Positions 42,767 through 42,790 of a DNA stretch of 42,790 bases are shown here, in pieces. The notes under the pieces were generated by a model. The model did not search any database and was not told where the DNA came from. It worked only from the letters and a program-made list of their open reading frames with translations. The DNA is from an uncultured Clostridiaceae bacterium (GTDB taxonomy: Bacteria; Bacillota; Clostridia; TANB77; CAG-508). Position 1 is the stretch's first letter; each line of letters opens with the position of its first letter. The stretch is taken from NCBI GenBank assembly GCA_958402495.1, contig CATXTS010000003.1, positions 1 through 42,790 on the forward strand, in the 5' to 3' direction. A program made the position numbers and the translations under genes.

Positions 42767-42790
42767 TTATATAGCCTATCGCTCGAATTT
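42753..42790 (-). CDS. C-terminal end of an upstream gene (11 residues seen)
   Basis: A frame open from the right edge reads IRAIGYINAEQ and stops at TAA (42755-42753), overlapping the start of the YhaN-like gene by 14 bp. Such overlap suggests coupled genes; the partner could carry the missing Walker A half. Too short for identification. Confidence 0.35.
   Translation of the reverse strand, partial: IRAIGYINAEQ

Noticed and set aside
1..42790. CRISPR arrays, tRNA or rRNA genes, insertion sequences
   Set aside because: No regularly spaced direct repeats, no cloverleaf with a GTTC-type T arm, no rRNA-like stretch and no transposase frame were seen.

Overview
The window is AT-rich and gene-dense, and almost every gene lies on the minus strand. 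It looks like a chromosomal segment of a low-GC, endospore-forming Firmicute of the Clostridia type. The evidence for this is a Spo0E-like phosphatase, a pair of CotF-like spore coat genes, a MecA adaptor, the DUF4321-radC-mreBCD-mrdA-minC order, a ymfF/ymfH peptidase pair, strong AGGAGG ribosome binding sites, and TTGACA/TATAAT-type promoters. I see no rRNA, tRNA, CRISPR array, transposase or phage gene.

Layout. 1-4.6 kb: part of a Gram-positive type IV secretion locus (three VirB2-like pilins, PrgI/VirB3-like, a membrane-anchored protein resembling a VirB4 N-terminal domain, and VirB4 running off the left edge). 4.7-9.9 kb: Spo0E-like, the ymfH/ymfF M16 pair, a GT-C-like membrane protein, yqeY and rpsU. 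10.2-10.9 kb: one plus-strand gene with different codon use, probably acquired. 11.1-21.4 kb: an operon of two giant SdrD-B-type surface proteins; the second is split by a frameshifting deletion. 21.8-22.6 kb: a two-gene operon of unknown function, ending in a 40-bp perfect palindrome. 22.7-29.0 kb: the cell-shape and division operon. 29.3-30.8 kb: mecA and a Fic gene on the plus strand. 31-42.8 kb: an M23 peptidase, spore coat genes, a deoxyribonucleotidase, pcrA, a low-molecular-weight phosphatase, a coiled-coil unknown, a ZIP transporter, prfA, a cytidylate-kinase-like gene, a MATE transporter and a YhaN-like ATPase half.

The most unusual signal concerns reading frames. mreB and the ZIP transporter gene are each broken by one extra C placed exactly at a codon boundary before GGA. 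In both, the zero frame reads CGG and the correct protein resumes in the +1 frame (CTT-C-GGA and TCT-C-GGA). In my manual reading of all minus-strand genes, these two breaks are the only in-frame CGG codons. The only others in the window are two in the probably acquired gene at 10183. This raises three possibilities: CGG is unassigned or very slow and drives a +1 shift, quasi-palindromic insertion mutations, or systematic assembly error. mreC additionally has an in-frame TAA followed by 30 conserved residues. Together the lesions mean that the rod-shape operon, read literally, does not give full-length MreB or MreC.
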